DNA from: Deltaproteobacteria bacterium
GTDB lineage: Bacteria; Desulfobacterota_D; UBA1144; Nemesobacterales; UBA2774
Length of the DNA: 64,000 nucleotides
Reading direction: 5' to 3'
Assembly (NCBI GenBank): GCA_040223695.1
Contig: JAVKFU010000009.1
Location: 166,277 to 230,276, forward strand
Shown here: piece by piece, positions 62,621 to 64,000 of the stretch
How positions within the stretch are numbered: position 1 is the stretch's first letter
Layout: every line of letters starts with the position of its first letter
Program-made: the position numbers and the translations under genes
Notes under the pieces: model-generated
The model's input: the letters and a program-made list of their open reading frames with translations, nothing else
The model's database searches: none
Told to the model about the DNA's origin: nothing

Positions 62621-63511
62621 TCAATTTTCCCCGTAGAATAGCTTCTCCATATACTTAGAGCCGAGTTCGGGGGAAAGGACAGGGTTGTCGTTCAGTCTCC
62701 AATCGTTCGTATCGTAATTTACCAATTGCATGTATTCATGATATAGAGGTTTATAGAACTCTACATCTTCTGGAGTAAACCAATCTCTCCAGTTTCCGTA
62801 TGCTTTGGATCTTTTTACTCTTCCAAATTTTTTCGGAATATCGGCCTCGTCATCAATTGAAAAACCGAGATATTCATTCAATTTCTCGATTTTGTTATCT
62901 ATAAGGTCTTCATATTTAAAGATGAACCAATCTCTTTTAAGGATTTTAGAGATGAATCGATATCTGGTTATTTTATTAATCAAATTAAACATATCACTAT
63001 TCATCTTTGTATGATAATTTTTCAACTCGTCTGTATTCAAGGTCATCCCATTTATTTTAATCCGGTCAAGTACAGAAAATGGAATGGAATTCGGATTCTC
63101 TTCTTTCATCTTGACTGCTTCTAAAGCATTTTTGAAACTTTCTTTTTGTGGATCGTGTCCCTTGAACCACTGGTAGAGGAAACTACTTATAATAACGTCT
63201 CTCGGGTCTCTTGTTATCCATATTTTTTTTTCGTAGTTATAATAATCTTCGATTGTTTCAGGGGTGGTATACCACTCGGAGGGGTCGAAGCCGAAAAGGC
63301 ATTTTGTTACAATATTGCCGGGTTTCTCAATACTTTTATCTCGTACTTTTGGTTCAAATATGACTTGGGTGGATTCTCCGAGTGCGCTTGAAATCTTATA
63401 AGTAAGAATGGTTGTTCCAGTTTTTGGGATGCCGTAAATAAGTACCTTCATCTTCTTCATTAATATCTTTAAGTATGAGCCTCTGTAGTACGGTATGTCA
63501 AATTTTTTCAT
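62621..63511 (-). CDS. Sulfotransferase
   Basis: 296 residues. The 5'-phosphosulfate-binding loop is MKVLIYGIPKTGTTILTYKISSAL and the 3'-phosphate-binding segment ITRDPRDVIISSFLYQW, the two PAPS sites of the sulfotransferase family. A later KYEDLIDNKIEKLNEYLGF is the usual acceptor-domain block, RVKRSKAYGNWRDWFTPEDVEFYKPLY the C-terminal core. It likely sulfates a surface glycan. The methionine starting YGIPKTG (position about 63450) is an alternative start; the chosen one is the longer. Confidence 0.82.
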   Translation of the reverse strand: MKKFDIPYYRGSYLKILMKKMKVLIYGIPKTGTTILTYKISSALGESTQVIFEPKVRDKSIEKPGNIVTKCLFGFDPSEWYTTPETIEDYYNYEKKIWITRDPRDVIISSFLYQWFKGHDPQKESFKNALEAVKMKEENPNSIPFSVLDRIKINGMTLNTDELKNYHTKMNSDMFNLINKITRYRFISKILKRDWFIFKYEDLIDNKIEKLNEYLGFSIDDEADIPKKFGRVKRSKAYGNWRDWFTPEDVEFYKPLYHEYMQLVNYDTNDWRLNDNPVLSPELGSKYMEKLFYGEN

Positions 63512-63670
63512 CTATGACATTTCATTATTTCTAAGACAGAAGATCTTATCAAGCAAGATGAATTTTAAATCAGGGTTTCTTTTGAACCATTTGAGGAAGT
63601 TCAATAAATATCGGAGCCCCTGTCCGGGAGGCGTCATGGGTACGAACGGAACGGTTTTCTTGTCTGTGGC

Positions 63671-64000
63671 TTATTTTGTCGATGACTTCACCAGCTTTAA
63701 ATATTTACCGTAACCCCATCTGAGGGGCGCGGTAATCTTCCAGCTCATTGTGTTTCTCATACCTTGTAGTTCTTCTGTCGAGGCTATTAGTTCTTCTGTC
63801 AATGCATGCTCCTGAGCCTGCATAGCGGCCTTCAACTTGTCTATTTCCTGTTTGAAGCTCTTCTGCTCTTGATTGAGCTGTTTTTGATACTCAACCTTCA
63901 ACGTAAGTCGTTGTGAGAGATTGAAAAAGAATCTTCTGATTGCTAGAGCTTCATCCGGTGGCGCTTTCAGGAATTTCTGAAAAACTGCCGGCTGCTCTTC
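63671..64000 (-). CDS. Coiled-coil protein of the glycan cluster, C-terminal part (cut by window edge)
   Basis: Reading on the minus strand, the frame is open from the window end, so only the last 109 codons are seen. It contains a coiled coil (QLNQEQKSFKQEIDKLKAAMQAQEHALTEELIA) and ends SWKITAPLRWGYGKYLKLVKSS. The SWKITAPLR phrase after a coiled coil is a common C-terminus of bacterial glycan-synthesis proteins (fused methyltransferase or glycosyltransferase chains). Identity of the upstream domains is unknown. Confidence 0.6.
   Translation of the reverse strand, partial: EEQPAVFQKFLKAPPDEALAIRRFFFNLSQRLTLKVEYQKQLNQEQKSFKQEIDKLKAAMQAQEHALTEELIASTEELQGMRNTMSWKITAPLRWGYGKYLKLVKSSTK

Noticed and set aside
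1..64000. CRISPR arrays, insertion sequences, integrases, rRNA
   Set aside because: No regularly spaced repeats, transposase or integrase motifs, or rRNA segments were seen on either strand.

Overview
The window is one continuous chromosomal stretch from a Gram-negative, aerobically respiring bacterium. The evidence is lipoproteins with lipoboxes, an OmpA-type outer-membrane protein, an aa3/caa3-type cytochrome oxidase with heme A synthesis genes, and a complete 2-oxoglutarate dehydrogenase E1/E2 pair. No 16S rRNA is present, so the phylum cannot be fixed. The mixture of proteobacterial-type genes with a ferredoxin-type 2-oxoacid oxidoreductase carrying an FrhB-like partner fits a deep lineage of the Desulfobacterota/Dadabacteria/Nitrospinota kind, but that is inference only.

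Layout. 0-7.6 kb: tail of a RodA/FtsW gene, an S58 peptidase, then an operon for respiration (SCO1, coxB-A-C-D, ctaA, ctaB). 7.6-17.9 kb: PepF peptidase, DUF3179, NrtS-like, DUF547, aldo/keto reductase, DUF4892-OmpA, a TM microprotein, a dehalogenase-like hydrolase and a large esterase-fusion lipoprotein. 17.9-31 kb: an accessory, visibly more AT-rich region with CmoA-like and FkbM methyltransferases, a repeated basic microprotein, a truncated DUF4062-like remnant, tRNA-Pro(CGG), a sensor histidine kinase, a cupin, a CpoB-like lipoprotein, DUF2188, a broken cysteine-rich gene, DUF892, a glycosyltransferase, a glycogen-debranching-type enzyme, an acidic secreted protein and an alternative sigma-70 factor. 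31-43 kb: RecG, a glycosyltransferase, odhB/odhA, and a kor operon with an FrhB-like iron-sulfur protein. 43.5-47.6 kb: a Gld-type ABC export operon with DUF4340. 48-59.4 kb: AspRS, GT39, Era, enoyl-CoA hydratase, a tandem pair of unusual split zinc-ribbon proteins, HisIE, RpoZ, HyuA and an FAD oxidoreductase. 59.4-64 kb: a leftward surface-glycan cluster.

The most interesting signal is regulatory. Five intergenic regions between 14 and 31 kb carry sigma-54 (-24/-12) promoters with exact GG-N10-GC spacing. Each has a TGT-N10-ACA-type (NifA-like) palindrome about 85-125 bp upstream, where an enhancer-binding activator would sit. The promoters face a 31-37 aa membrane microprotein, a CpoB-like lipoprotein (with DUF2188 and a Cys-rich gene behind it), DUF892 (with GT4 and possibly the debranching enzyme behind it), an acidic secreted protein, and the alternative sigma-70 gene itself. 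This looks like an RpoN-to-sigma-70 cascade governing an envelope/stress/storage programme. Neither rpoN nor the activator lies in the window. The histidine kinase at 20.7 kb is a possible but unproven input.

All functional calls are by-eye motif and family recognition; no search was run.
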